A stretch of DNA of 64,000 bases, taken from NCBI GenBank assembly GCA_035531675.1, contig DATKSL010000041.1, positions 124,001 through 188,000 on the forward strand, read 5' to 3'. The first letter of the stretch is position 1. Each line of letters begins with the position of its first letter. The translations under genes and the position numbers were made by a program. The DNA comes from JAJPIG01 sp035531675. Lineage in GTDB: Bacteria > Desulfobacterota > Binatia > Binatales > Binataceae. The notes beneath the pieces were generated by a model. The model made no database searches. It was not told where the DNA came from and saw only the letters and a list, made by a program, of their open reading frames with translations. Below are positions 48,797 to 57,948 of the stretch, piece after piece.

Positions 48797-49969
48797 TCAA
48801 TGCGGAGTGAAGAAGCGTCCCTGCTCGGCCGGTCGATCGGGCGCGGGCGGTGGCAGCTGCGTCGGTTGGTCCTGGATTTTGCTCCACGGCTGGTTACCCT
48901 GTCCACGCTCGTCATAGCGCTGCTGCAAGGTCGACGTCAGCAGCTTACCGCTGGTGTCGCTGATATCGATCGAGACTTCCACCGACAACCCGATACGCAA
49001 CGGCTTGTCGGCCGGGGCGGGCGAGTCGAGCACGATCTTCACCGGCACGCGTTGCACCACCTTGACCCAGTTGCCGGTGGCGTTCTCGGGCGGCAGCAGG
49101 GCGAAGGCCGCCCCGGTGCCCATCGCAATCGAGTCGACGCGGGCATGATAAACATAGCCCGGGTAGAGATCGGCCCACACCAGCGTCCGCTGGCCGACGC
49201 GTACGTCGGTGAGCTCGGTCTCCTTGAAGTTGGCGGTAAAGTAGAGCCGCTGGGTCGGTACCACCGCCATCAGCGGTTGTCCGGCCTGGATGCGGTCGCC
49301 GGCGTTGACGCTCTTGTGCGTGATCACGCCGGCGAACGGCGCCTTGACCTGGGTGTAGCTCAGATCGAGGCGGGCGGCCTCGAGGGCGGCCTTGGCCTGG
49401 GCGACGATCGGACGGTCGTAACGCTCGTGATCATCGCTGGCGCCGCCGAGTGCGGCCTGGGCCTGTTGCACCTGATGCTCGGCCAGCGCCCGGTCGGCTA
49501 TCGCAACCCGCAGGTTGGTGGTGGCCTGATCGAAGTATTCGCGCGACACCACGTTCTGGGTGTGCAGCGCCTTGGCGCGCGCGTAATCGAGCTGGGTCTG
49601 GGAAAGTTGCGAGCTGGCCAGCGACAACCCCGAACGCGCGGACTGGAGCTGCGCGAAGAGCTGATCAACGGTCTGCTTGGCGCGATCGACCTGGGCCGCG
49701 GATTCCATCACCCGGACCTCGTAGTCGCGCGGATCGAGCGTCAGCAGGAGCTGGCCGGGATGGACGGTCCAGTTGTCGGAGACGTAGATTTTCGCGACCG
49801 TGCCGGAGATGCGCGCCGCCACCAGCCCCACCGTGCCGTCAACGTAGGCGTCGTCGGTGGAGACGTGGCTCATGTAGTAGCGGTAGTAGCGAGCACCCGG
49901 GATGATCGCGAACAGCAGCGCGATCACTATCACGGCCAGCAGGAGGCGCCGGACAAGTCGCGATCTCAT
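48797..49969 (-). CDS. HlyD/EmrA-type membrane fusion (periplasmic adaptor) protein
   Basis: 390 aa. An N-terminal membrane anchor (residues ~8-24) is followed by the first half of a lipoyl/barrel-sandwich domain (VSTDDAYVDGTVGLVAARISGTV). A long alpha-helical hairpin (~85-200) comes next, then the second half (QVKAPFAGVITHKSVNAGDRI) and a beta-barrel. This is the EmrA arrangement that links an MFS EmrB pump to an outer-membrane channel. No emrB or tolC gene is in the window, so its partners must be elsewhere. The tail is Pro/Gln-rich. Confidence 0.9.
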   Translation of the reverse strand: MRSRLVRRLLLAVIVIALLFAIIPGARYYRYYMSHVSTDDAYVDGTVGLVAARISGTVAKIYVSDNWTVHPGQLLLTLDPRDYEVRVMESAAQVDRAKQTVDQLFAQLQSARSGLSLASSQLSQTQLDYARAKALHTQNVVSREYFDQATTNLRVAIADRALAEHQVQQAQAALGGASDDHERYDRPIVAQAKAALEAARLDLSYTQVKAPFAGVITHKSVNAGDRIQAGQPLMAVVPTQRLYFTANFKETELTDVRVGQRTLVWADLYPGYVYHARVDSIAMGTGAAFALLPPENATGNWVKVVQRVPVKIVLDSPAPADKPLRIGLSVEVSIDISDTSGKLLTSTLQQRYDERGQGNQPWSKIQDQPTQLPPPAPDRPAEQGRFFTPH

Positions 49970-50112
49970 GCTCGAGCCGAAGCGTGTATCAGGGACGCGG
50001 TACCCATCGAATCAGCAGTCATGGCAATCGATTCTAGCCGACCAGGCCGTCCCCGCGCATCAGGGGGGACGCCGATCAAAAAAAAGCCGGCGGTCCTTGT
50101 CTATCTATGGCT

Positions 50113-50874
50113 TTAGTCGGGCGCGTTCAAGTCGAGCTGCTCGGCGCCGGTGAGCCCGTTTTTGGTCGCCAGCACGGTGGTCGCGCAACCGGGATATCTG
50201 ATGGTAAGCAGGCCCGTGCTGCTGGCCTTCTGGCACAGCAGGGTGGGGTTCGGGCCGGAGGTATACAGCAGCTGGATGGTCATCGTGCCCGAGCCCAGAT
50301 TGTTGAGGTTGAAGATGCCGTCGACGCGTCCCTGGGGAGAATCGAACAGGAAGACGGTCGGCACGCGCTGCTCGATCGTGAAGCTGGAATGCTGGTCTTC
50401 GATATTGCCCGTCACCAGCGCAATCTGGGGCGCCCGCAGCACGAAGCGGACGTCCGGCGCGGCGCGCGGCGCAAAGGTCGTGAGCGGCCCGCCATACTGG
50501 ACCTGGACGATGCCGTAGGGCTGTGAGGTCGAGGCCAGACTGGCGGCGTAAAAGCCGCTGATAACCTCGAGGCTCAGCAGGCCCTTGTTGCTGACGGTCT
50601 TGGTCGCGATCATGCGGGCCGGCAGCTTCCCGTTGACGATCGCGAACGTGGTCGGCACCGTGCCCTGCACCCGCCACGAAGAGCGAGCATCCGACAGGAT
50701 AGCGGTGAAGGGCGTGCCGACCGTCCCGACTGCCCGGAACGCAAGCTGACCGGGAACATTATGGATGCCGCTGATGCTGAGCTGCGTATTGCCGAGGTTG
50801 CAGGACGCTACCCCGATCAGGAGTGCGGCTGCCAGGAGCAGTACCGCGGCCGAACTTGTCCCTCTGACCATCAT
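50113..50874 (-). CDS. Lipoprotein of unknown function
   Basis: 253 aa. The start ATG (50874, or 50871) follows AGGGAAG. The signal peptide ends in a lipobox VASC, so the mature protein is probably lipid-anchored. The rest is beta-rich and contains Ig-like alternation (SWRVQGTVPTTFAIVNGKLPARM, etc.), with two late cysteines (LLCQK and YPGCATT). No family recognised. It lies 11 bp downstream of the larger secreted protein gene and is almost certainly co-transcribed and coupled in function. Confidence 0.65.
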   Translation of the reverse strand: MMVRGTSSAAVLLLAAALLIGVASCNLGNTQLSISGIHNVPGQLAFRAVGTVGTPFTAILSDARSSWRVQGTVPTTFAIVNGKLPARMIATKTVSNKGLLSLEVISGFYAASLASTSQPYGIVQVQYGGPLTTFAPRAAPDVRFVLRAPQIALVTGNIEDQHSSFTIEQRVPTVFLFDSPQGRVDGIFNLNNLGSGTMTIQLLYTSGPNPTLLCQKASSTGLLTIRYPGCATTVLATKNGLTGAEQLDLNAPD

Positions 50875-50885
50875 CGACTTCCCTG

Positions 50886-52910
50886 TCAGAGTGTCGGTCC
50901 GCCGGTGTTGGCGCAATTGCCGGGGCATGAGCCGTCGGCGTTCTTGCACAGCGCGCACGGGGCGGCGGTCGGAAACGGGGTCGGCACGATCACGCCGACG
51001 GTCGGTCCCGCGGCCGCATTGTTCTCCCAGCGCTGCACCGTATAGGCGTCGGCCGGCGCGCAAAATGAATAAGCTCCCGCATTGTCGGTGCCGGCCGGGC
51101 CGACCGTCGATTGCGCCACCTGGACGCCATCCTCGATCAATCGCACGGTGGTGTTGATGTCGTAGCTCGCGACGCTGCCCGAGATGCTGCCGTGGCCGGC
51201 GCAGCCAATCGCCAGCGGGCTCGGGATGGCGGTCGGCTGGCACTGGGTTGCCGAGGTCACGCCCGCCACGGTCGAGAAAACATGGCCGGTGTACGGATCG
51301 GGCGCGCCATTATACAGATCGACCGCAGTCGCGAAGACGTCGTAGCTGCCCGGCATGGTCGGTACGTTGAGGCTGAAAGCGGCCGAGCATGGGGGACTGC
51401 CGCAGGCGGGAATCGAGAGCGGCACCGGCAGCGTGCCGACCAGATCGTTGGTGCCGGTATCTTCCGCGAACACCTGGACCTGGGCGGTACTCCCCGAGGC
51501 GGGCGTAATCGACACCGTGCCGGTGATCACCGCCCGGGTCAGCGCGAAATTGCATTTGCTGCTGCCCGAGCCACAGGAGACGGAGCCGTTGGTATTGTTG
51601 ACCGTCGTCGCCGTGGTGTCGTAGCCGGACGCCGAAATTTTGATCGCGTAGGTGCCGTCGGCTGCCGCCGGCAGATAGTTGAACGGCTGCGGCCTGCTGG
51701 TGCGTCCCGGCAGGGGATACTTCCCTCTGACGTCGGTCGAAGTGCTCGCGACCACCACGCATCCGGCCGGCGTCGGCAGCACGCTGCAGTCGGCGCTGTT
51801 GTTCTGGGAGGTCAGGAGCTCGACGGTCGCGTTCTGGATGGCTGTGCCGGCGCTGCAAGCGTCGCTGATCGAGCCGCTCAGGACGCCGGTCTTGACGGCG
51901 GCGACGGTAAAATCGGTCCCGAGCAGCGCCTGGCCGCGCGTCATCGCAACCTCGGGCATCACCTGGTAGGTCGCGCCATTGCCGATCGTGAACAGGTCGT
52001 AGCTGGTGCCTTCGGCCGAGACCGGCAACTGCATGCTGTACTGGCTGTTGGACACTCTGGCCGAGGCGATCACGTTGCCGGTCCCGCTGCTCTCGGCCGT
52101 GACCTGCTCCTTGGAGTTGGACGGCATGCCGTGGACGGTGCCCTGGACCAGCGCCATCTTCGAATTAACCGACGGAGAGGACGCCGAATTGGGGACCAGC
52201 GAGATTATTGGCGAGAGCTTGAAGCTGCCGCCGTTGGAGCTGGGTGCGGTCGGGTTGCCGGGGTTGATTTCCACCACCAGGGTGGTGAGCACGTTCTTGC
52301 CGACCGGGATGGCGGTCGAGGTGGCCAGCGCGGCCGGGCGGACGATCGCCACCGGGTAGGTGACGCAGCCCTCGGGCACCGGGGGGAAAACGTTGGAGCA
52401 GTTCGGCACGATATTTCCGGGATAGAGCGGGTCGAGCTTCAACTGGATCGTGTGATAGGTCTGCGCCGGAACTCTGGCGCTGTTGAACAGTTGGACGTTG
52501 TCCTGCAGGTCGTTCAGGTCGACCTGCAGCTCGCTGGTGCCGGGGTTGGTATTGGGATTCGAGGTGTTGTAGTAGGTGCCGCCGCCGCTCAGGCTGATAT
52601 CGATCGCACCGCCCACCGGCCCGCCCACCCCGGTCGGGACCGGAATCGATACCCAGCCGGTGTTTGCGTCGGTCGCGTTCTTGAGCGTATTGAGCCGGAT
52701 CGAGATCATGTTCAGCAAGATGTTCTGATAGCCCGATGACGGCGCATCGATGAGCCCGATCTCGATGTTGCCCTGGGTGGGCTGTGCAGTGTACGTAACG
52801 TTGCTGGTGCCGCCGCTTGAACCGCATGCCAGCGGCATCAGCAGCGAGACTATCATCAGCAGCGGTGCGGCCAACGCTAACGCGGCAGGAAGAACCGATC
52901 GAACTTTCAC
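50886..52910 (-). CDS. DUF4382-type secreted/lipoprotein with repeated carboxypeptidase-regulatory-like domains
   Basis: 674 aa. A signal sequence ends at LMPLAC, probably lipidated although the lipobox is not ideal. Residues ~48-165 (IEIGLIDAPSSGY ... VPAQTYHTIQLKLD) follow the DUF4382 pattern. Three to four Ig-like modules follow with VxGTVxG / LSGSISD / ITGTVSI / ISGSVAS openings, like carboxypeptidase regulatory-like folds. The C-terminus is Cys-rich (CALCKNADGSCPGNC). Such proteins are surface or periplasmic binding modules; the ligand is unknown. GTG start with AGGA upstream. It is divergent from the VWA-FHA gene, with a short shared promoter region. Confidence 0.72.
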   Translation of the reverse strand: MKVRSVLPAALALAAPLLMIVSLLMPLACGSSGGTSNVTYTAQPTQGNIEIGLIDAPSSGYQNILLNMISIRLNTLKNATDANTGWVSIPVPTGVGGPVGGAIDISLSGGGTYYNTSNPNTNPGTSELQVDLNDLQDNVQLFNSARVPAQTYHTIQLKLDPLYPGNIVPNCSNVFPPVPEGCVTYPVAIVRPAALATSTAIPVGKNVLTTLVVEINPGNPTAPSSNGGSFKLSPIISLVPNSASSPSVNSKMALVQGTVHGMPSNSKEQVTAESSGTGNVIASARVSNSQYSMQLPVSAEGTSYDLFTIGNGATYQVMPEVAMTRGQALLGTDFTVAAVKTGVLSGSISDACSAGTAIQNATVELLTSQNNSADCSVLPTPAGCVVVASTSTDVRGKYPLPGRTSRPQPFNYLPAAADGTYAIKISASGYDTTATTVNNTNGSVSCGSGSSKCNFALTRAVITGTVSITPASGSTAQVQVFAEDTGTNDLVGTLPVPLSIPACGSPPCSAAFSLNVPTMPGSYDVFATAVDLYNGAPDPYTGHVFSTVAGVTSATQCQPTAIPSPLAIGCAGHGSISGSVASYDINTTVRLIEDGVQVAQSTVGPAGTDNAGAYSFCAPADAYTVQRWENNAAAGPTVGVIVPTPFPTAAPCALCKNADGSCPGNCANTGGPTL

Positions 52911-52988
52911 TCGAATCCTATAACGGCAGATTTAGGTCAGCGATTGGGATAACCTAACCGGACGGTGAAGGCAAGCAACACGCGAGCG

Positions 52989-54677
52989 ATGACCGATAAG
53001 CGTACGCTTGACGGCGGGCCTCCGCCCCGCAAAATTCAAACCACGATGGTAACACGGGCAGGCTTCACAGTCGCGCTGATTGCCGCGCTGCTGATCGCGG
53101 CGACCGGTTCCAGGGCCGCGGCGGCGGGGCTCAAACTTTCGGTCGGCAATCCCGGCCTGCAGCACTTCGACTCCGACGGCGCGGTCGAGCTTGATTTCGG
53201 CCTCACCGATCAGAACGGCCAGCCAGTCGGCAACCTGACGGTCGCCAACGTCAAGGTCTTCGAAGACGGTAAGCCGGCCCAGATTCTCGACTTTCGCGGC
53301 GCCGGCCAGGGGCGTCCGGTCGATATCGTGTTCGTGATGGACATCACCGAGTCGATGCAGCCTTATATCGACGCAGTCAAGCAGAACATGATCTCGTTCG
53401 CCCGCGACCTGCAGGCCAATAATCGCGATTATCGGCTGGGACTGGTCACCTTCGAGGACTTCACGGTCTCCAAGTATGCCGATTGCAACTGCGCCTATCG
53501 TAAACAGCTGACCTCCAACGTCAACGAATTCATCGGTTGGGTCGGCTCGCTGCATGCGGGCGGCGGCGGCGATATCCCGGAGGATCAGCTCGACGCGCTC
53601 GCCTACGCGTCAACCCTGCCGCTGCGGCCCGACGCCCAGGCGATCCTGATCCTGATTACCGACGCCCCCTGCCATAAGCGCGGCGACGGTCCCGATCGCG
53701 GGGGCGACTTGGCCTATCGCCAGCATAAGAATCCCAATGCCGATGTAACCAACCTCACGCCCGACGACGTCGCCAAGATGCTCCGCAAGCAGGGCATCAC
53801 GCTCTATGCCGTGGCGCCGCCGCCGTTTATCGAACCGGCCTACGCCGACATCGTCAAAGCCACCCACGGCCGGCTGTACAATATCGTCAGCGCGGAGAAT
53901 CACTTCGATGAACTGGTGCGCGAACTTGGCCATTCGATTGCGACCGAGTATTCGCTGACCTATCGCACCCCCCGGCCGATCGAGGACGGCACCAATCGCA
54001 GCGTCGAGCTGAAGGTGGATTACAACGGCGCGAGCGCGACCGCCGATACCTCCTACCAGGTGCGCGGCATCGGCGGCGCAGCGATCCACGTGGAGGGTAG
54101 CGGGGCAGGGGCCAGCACCGAGGGCACCGGGCTTGCGCAGCTGTCGTTCGACTGGTGGAACCTGGCGGTGCCGATGCTCGCGCTGCTGGGACTGTTCGGG
54201 CTGTCGCGGATGCGCTTCGGGGTCTCGACCGAGGAGCTCAAGGCGATCGTCGAGGCCCAGGCGCAGGCCCCGATACCGAAGGTCTCGCTGGGCGGCGCCG
54301 GTCGCCCGGGGGCGCGTCCCGCCGCGCCACCGTCGCCGGGACCCGTCAGGCCGCCGGCACCGGCTGCGATGCAGCGCCCGACTTCGGGAGCGCGCCTCAC
54401 CGCGATCGATCCGGTCGATCCGATTCCCACCGACTTCAGCCTGTTCAAGGACGAGATTTCGGTTGGCCGCGGCGAAGAAAATGACGTCGTCATCCCGCAT
54501 CCGAGCGTGTCACGCAATCACGCCCGCCTGATGAAGCGCGACGGCGCCTACGAACTCACCGACTTCGGCTCGACCAACGGCAGCTACGTCAATAATCAGC
54601 AGGTGCAGGGCAGCGCGACGGTCGCCAATGGCAGCGAGGTCCGCTTCGGCAATATCAGGTTCATATTGCGATTCTGA
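52989..54677 (+). CDS. VWA-FHA domain membrane protein
   Basis: About 562 aa. A hydrophobic leader (VALIAALLIAATG) near residues 27-42 is followed by a VWA domain (~105-310) with a MIDAS-like VMDITESMQ and ITDAP. A transmembrane segment lies near residues 385-403 (WWNLAVPMLALLGLFGL), then a Pro-rich linker and a C-terminal FHA domain (~475-560: VGRGEENDVVIPHPSVSRNHARL ... GSTNGSYVNN). This suggests an exported VWA domain signalling to a cytoplasmic phosphothreonine-binding FHA. Start uncertain among GTG 52965, ATG 52989 and ATG 53046; none has a strong SD. No Ser/Thr kinase is seen nearby. Divergent from the DUF4382 gene. Confidence 0.85.
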   Translation: MTDKRTLDGGPPPRKIQTTMVTRAGFTVALIAALLIAATGSRAAAAGLKLSVGNPGLQHFDSDGAVELDFGLTDQNGQPVGNLTVANVKVFEDGKPAQILDFRGAGQGRPVDIVFVMDITESMQPYIDAVKQNMISFARDLQANNRDYRLGLVTFEDFTVSKYADCNCAYRKQLTSNVNEFIGWVGSLHAGGGGDIPEDQLDALAYASTLPLRPDAQAILILITDAPCHKRGDGPDRGGDLAYRQHKNPNADVTNLTPDDVAKMLRKQGITLYAVAPPPFIEPAYADIVKATHGRLYNIVSAENHFDELVRELGHSIATEYSLTYRTPRPIEDGTNRSVELKVDYNGASATADTSYQVRGIGGAAIHVEGSGAGASTEGTGLAQLSFDWWNLAVPMLALLGLFGLSRMRFGVSTEELKAIVEAQAQAPIPKVSLGGAGRPGARPAAPPSPGPVRPPAPAAMQRPTSGARLTAIDPVDPIPTDFSLFKDEISVGRGEENDVVIPHPSVSRNHARLMKRDGAYELTDFGSTNGSYVNNQQVQGSATVANGSEVRFGNIRFILRF

Positions 54678-54710
54678 GCCCGGAGCGATTCGGGCCGCGC
54701 GTCGGGCCTA

Positions 54711-55091
54711 TCAGGCGGCGACGGCGCGCCGGGTGTCGTCGCCGACCAAGGCTCGCGCGACGCGGCCCAGCAATTCTTCGTCGATCGGCTTGGCGGCGTA
54801 AAAGTGCACGCCCGCCTTGCGTACCTCGGCCTCGCGCCACGCGGTATGATGGCCGCACAGGTAGATGATTTTCGCCGCCGGCGTGAATTGCCGGGCGCTG
54901 GCGATCACGCAATTGCAGAAGCCGGGTGGGAGCGCCTCGTCGTCGATTATCACCAGGCGCGGGTCGCCGGTCGCCAGCGCGCGTAACGCCGCGCCGGTGT
55001 CATCGCATCGAATCAGAGGCCAGTTGTTGTTGGATATCGCCAGGGAAAGGCTTCCCAGCAGCGCGTGATCCGCGGAAACCGCCACCATCAT
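54711..55091 (-). CDS. Single-domain response regulator receiver protein
   Basis: 126 aa CheY-like receiver without an output domain. LVIIDDEALP carries the phospho-accepting Asp near residue 49, and HFYAAKPIDEEL carries the conserved Lys-Pro near residue 104. The start at 55091 is decided by a strong SD (GGAGGAGGTGGAGC directly before ATG). It may act as a phosphate sink or protein-protein switch. It lies near the CBS-domain genes but is separated from the zinc-ribbon gene by about 150 bp. Confidence 0.8.
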   Translation of the reverse strand: MMVAVSADHALLGSLSLAISNNNWPLIRCDDTGAALRALATGDPRLVIIDDEALPPGFCNCVIASARQFTPAAKIIYLCGHHTAWREAEVRKAGVHFYAAKPIDEELLGRVARALVGDDTRRAVAA

Positions 55092-55244
55092 GCTCCACCT
55101 CCTCCACCATCCCAGCGGTTGCGCCGCCCCCCGCCACGCAGCGCGCCCTGACAAACCAGCCCTACTTATACCACGGACGACCCCGGCTTAAAGCCCCCTC
55201 CGGGCCTCGAAAACCTGCGCCGTCGGCGATCCGAGATACCCGGC

Positions 55245-55814
55245 TCAGCGGGCCCGGCTTGAACGCGCCCGGGTCGGCGGCTTGAGGTCGCAGTGCCAGG
55301 TCGCGAGCAAGCCCCCGTCACCGTCCGACCACGAGTAGGCGGTATGCCCGCCGAAGGCCTTTTCCAGCTCGTGGGCGATTCGATGGGCGAGCTTCTGCGA
55401 GGTGGTCAGCACCTCGTAGCTGTCCCCCTGCCATTGCATCGCCACCAGCTTGCGCTCGGGCTGGGTGAACTCCGCGCGCGTGCTGACGTTGTTGATGCGG
55501 CGGGTGATCGCCTCGAGATGGGGGGCGACGTAATCGCCGCTCAGCACCACGCGCCCGAAATGCTCATGAGCCGCGACCTGGCGGCAGCTCGGGCATACCG
55601 CCCACGCCGCCTGCTTCATGGTTTCGGCGGACAGGTGATGGTCGCGGCGCCAGGTCCGGCGCAGGTAAATCGCGCCGCACTTGTCGCAAATCGTCGGCTC
55701 CTTGAATTTGACGTTGAGATGCGCGACCGCCGGCGCCTTGTCGGTCCGCGTGCCGCGCCGGTTGAGACTCCGAATTCGCCCCCGCCCACCAGTATGCCCG
55801 ATGATTTCCGTCAT
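55245..55814 (-). CDS. BCAM0308-like zinc-ribbon protein
   Basis: About 189 aa from the ATG at 55814 (MTEIIGH). Two CxxC knuckles, CDKCGAIY and CPSCRQ, separated by ~35 residues form a zinc ribbon. The following pattern of VVLSGDYVAPHLEAITRRI, ERKLVAMQW and TTSQKLAHRIAHELEKAF fits the BCAM0308 family, as I recall it from Burkholderia. That family belongs to low-oxygen-induced clusters. The ATG overlaps the stop of the upstream CBS gene by 4 bp, so it is co-transcribed. Biochemical function unknown; an RNA- or ribosome-related role is only a guess. Confidence 0.72.
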   Translation of the reverse strand: MTEIIGHTGGRGRIRSLNRRGTRTDKAPAVAHLNVKFKEPTICDKCGAIYLRRTWRRDHHLSAETMKQAAWAVCPSCRQVAAHEHFGRVVLSGDYVAPHLEAITRRINNVSTRAEFTQPERKLVAMQWQGDSYEVLTTSQKLAHRIAHELEKAFGGHTAYSWSDGDGGLLATWHCDLKPPTRARSSRAR

Positions 55815-56260
55815 AGTTCGATGCCTTTCTCCTGCAGCCGTGTGCACAGGTCGAGCAAAACCTCGAGCAGGTCGCTGCGCGCCAGGATGCCGCGCAGCAC
55901 GCCTTTCTCGACGATTGGCAGCGCGCCGTAACGCTCGCGCCGCATCACCCGCGCCGCCTCCTCGATAGTGTCGGTCGGCCGCAGCGTGATGACGTTGGTG
56001 CTCATCACCGTTTCGACCGGAATCTTGTCCGGGTCGGCCTTGCCGTGATGGCCGCTGGCCGCCACCGCGGCGATTTCGACCGCCCGCGGCGCATCACGCA
56101 GATCGCGGTCGGTGACGATTCCCACCAGTCGGCCGGCCTGCACCACCGGCAGCTGGTTGACGCGATGCTCTTCGATGAGAGTGCGCGCATGCGCAACCGA
56201 ATCGCGCGGTTTGACGGTATGCACCGCCAGCTTCATCCACCGTTCGATCGTTAAAGCCAT
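55811..56260 (-). CDS. CBS-domain pair protein
   Basis: 149 aa with two CBS motifs (residues ~8-60 and ~80-145). HRVNQLPVVQAGRLVGIVTDRDLRDA and ERYGALPIVEKGVLRGILARSDLLEV are the typical cores, and the TDRD Asp residues commonly bind the ribose of adenine nucleotides. Stand-alone CBS pairs such as Mycobacterium Hrp1 are hypoxia or stress proteins that sense AMP, ATP or SAM. It is the second gene of a three-gene operon, 30 bp after the other CBS gene. Confidence 0.92.
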   Translation of the reverse strand: MALTIERWMKLAVHTVKPRDSVAHARTLIEEHRVNQLPVVQAGRLVGIVTDRDLRDAPRAVEIAAVAASGHHGKADPDKIPVETVMSTNVITLRPTDTIEEAARVMRRERYGALPIVEKGVLRGILARSDLLEVLLDLCTRLQEKGIEL

Positions 56261-56290
56261 CGCCTGTCCTCATCCTGCCGCATGCTCGCG

Positions 56291-56683
56291 CTAGCGCGGG
56301 TCGCCGCCGGCCGCCTTTCGCCGTAATTCGAGAAATGCCTTGAGCATGTCGCTGACGGTGATAATCCCGACCAGCTTGCCGTCCTCGATCACCGGCAGAC
56401 CGCCGATCTGCCGGTTGAGCATCAGCGTCGCGACCTCTTCCAGGCTGGTTTCCGGCGTGACCGTAACCGGGTCCGAGGACATCGCGGCGTCGACCAGCGT
56501 GGTCTTCAGGTAGCCCTGATGAGACCTGATATCGCGTTCGCTCAGGATTCCGGTCAGGCGACCGTCCTCGATGACCGGCAGACGATGGAATTTCTCTGCA
56601 TCCATCAGCGCCTTGGCCGATTCGAGACGATCCCGCGGCCCGATAGTGGTCGGTTTGGGCGTCATGTAATCGCTGGTCCGCAT
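56291..56683 (-). CDS. CBS-domain pair protein
   Basis: 130 aa with two CBS motifs. Cores are KFHRLPVIEDGRLTGILSERDIRSH (residues ~32-56) and RQIGGLPVIEDGKLVGIITVSDMLKAF (~90-116). It is the first gene of the operon with the second CBS protein and the zinc-ribbon protein. It diverges from the Usp-CBS gene across a 359-bp region. Likely role: adenine-nucleotide sensing under stress. Confidence 0.92.
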   Translation of the reverse strand: MRTSDYMTPKPTTIGPRDRLESAKALMDAEKFHRLPVIEDGRLTGILSERDIRSHQGYLKTTLVDAAMSSDPVTVTPETSLEEVATLMLNRQIGGLPVIEDGKLVGIITVSDMLKAFLELRRKAAGGDPR

Positions 56684-57042
56684 AGTCTCACTCCGGATAA
56701 TCGTTCACCGAGCTTCTCTGCAGGGCCTGACCCGGCCTCCAAAATCGTCAACCAAGCGCTAACCAAGTTACGCAAGTTGCCTGCCATCGTGGTATCGCGC
56801 GAAGCAGCGCTCTTTGTCTCGCCACGATGCCGACAAACCGAGAGAAACTGACGCTTATTGCGACTCGCCGTGCCTGCCGGTGGCGCGAAAGGGAGCACTC
56901 GACCGGGACGGCGTCGAGCACATCCAAGAATTTCTCCTATCGCATCGGGGAAATTTGCCGCCGCCGATTAGTCGCTTGAATCTCGGGTTGGCATAGTTAT
57001 CGCTTCGCTTATTGCCATCGTTCGCCAAGACGTGAGGCAACC
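56684..57042. other. Divergent regulatory region between CBS and Usp operons
   Basis: 359 bp with no gene. Plus-strand GAGG lies five bases before the usp ATG. A weak TTGAAT at about 56976 has no convincing -10. A sigma54-like candidate is described separately. The region likely controls both divergent stress operons. Confidence 0.5.
56989..57004 (+). promoter_or_regulatory. Sigma54-like promoter candidate upstream of the Usp-CBS gene
   Basis: TGGCATAGTTATCGCT keeps the essential GG and GC separated by 10 bases (consensus TGGCAC-N5-TTGC), with mismatches at one position in each half. It lies 39 bp before the ATG. Weak evidence only. Confidence 0.22.
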
Positions 57043-57861
57043 ATGGCTTTCCCTTTCAAGAAGATTCTCTGTCCGCTGGATTTCGACGACAATTCGCTGG
57101 CGGCGCTGGACATCGCAATACAGTTGGCGCGCCATGCCGACGGCACCGTCTATGTCCTGCACGTCGTACCGATGATCATTCCGCCGACCGGCACGCCGAT
57201 CTATGTCGATCTCTACAAGGAGCAGGAGCAGGTCGCCCGCGACAAGCTCAAGGAGATCGGTCACAAGCGCCTGTCGGGAATCAAGCATGAGTTGTTGACC
57301 CATACCGGCGAGCCGCCGGCTGCGATCCTCGGCGCCCAGCGCCGCATCGGCGCGGACGTAATCGTGATGGCGACGCATGGGCGCAAGGGCTTCTCGCGGG
57401 TCGTGATCGGCAGCGTCGCCGAGGTCGTGATGCGCGAGGCGCTGTGCCCGGTGCTCACCATTCGCAACGCCACCGCCTCCGACCGCCATCGGGTCGCCGG
57501 CTGGATGACCACCAATCCGACCACCGTGACGCCCGAGGAAAAGCTCTCGAACGTCGAGGTGATGATGCAGGAGGGCGGCTATCGATCGGTCCCGGTGGTC
57601 AAGGACGGCAAGCTGGTCGGGATCGTCACCGAGCGCGACCTGCGCCGCCATACCGGCTATCTGCCCCATACCGAAGCCAGGATGGCGATGAGCGAAGAAG
57701 TCATGACCGTGACCCCGGCGACGCCGATCGAGGAGGCCGCCCGGTTGCTTCGCGAGCGGAAAATCGGCGCCCTGCCGGTGGTCGAAGACGGGACGCTGGT
57801 CGGTATAATCTCTACTACTGACCTGCTTGGCGCCTTCCTCCAGGAACACGGAGGTAAGTGA
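57043..57861 (+). CDS. Universal stress protein fused to a CBS pair
   Basis: 272 aa. An N-terminal UspA domain (1-145) contains ATHGRKGFSRVVIGSVAE, the ATP-binding G-x2-G-x9-GS motif with the first Gly replaced by Ala, and ends in PVLTIR. Two CBS motifs follow: GGYRSVPVVKDGKLVGIVTERDLRRH and RKIGALPVVEDGTLVGIISTTDLLGAF. Both modules bind adenine nucleotides, suggesting an energy-charge sensor. GAGG precedes the ATG. First gene of a plus-strand series with the APH-AAA, acyltransferase and glgX genes, and divergent from two further CBS genes. Confidence 0.93.
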   Translation: MAFPFKKILCPLDFDDNSLAALDIAIQLARHADGTVYVLHVVPMIIPPTGTPIYVDLYKEQEQVARDKLKEIGHKRLSGIKHELLTHTGEPPAAILGAQRRIGADVIVMATHGRKGFSRVVIGSVAEVVMREALCPVLTIRNATASDRHRVAGWMTTNPTTVTPEEKLSNVEVMMQEGGYRSVPVVKDGKLVGIVTERDLRRHTGYLPHTEARMAMSEEVMTVTPATPIEEAARLLRERKIGALPVVEDGTLVGIISTTDLLGAFLQEHGGK

Positions 57862-57948
57862 AGGGGACTCATCCCGACTGATCCGAGGCTGACTTGCGGC
57901 CCGGAGTAGTCCCGGTGAGAGCCTCGGGCCGAGCGACTGGAGACCGGG

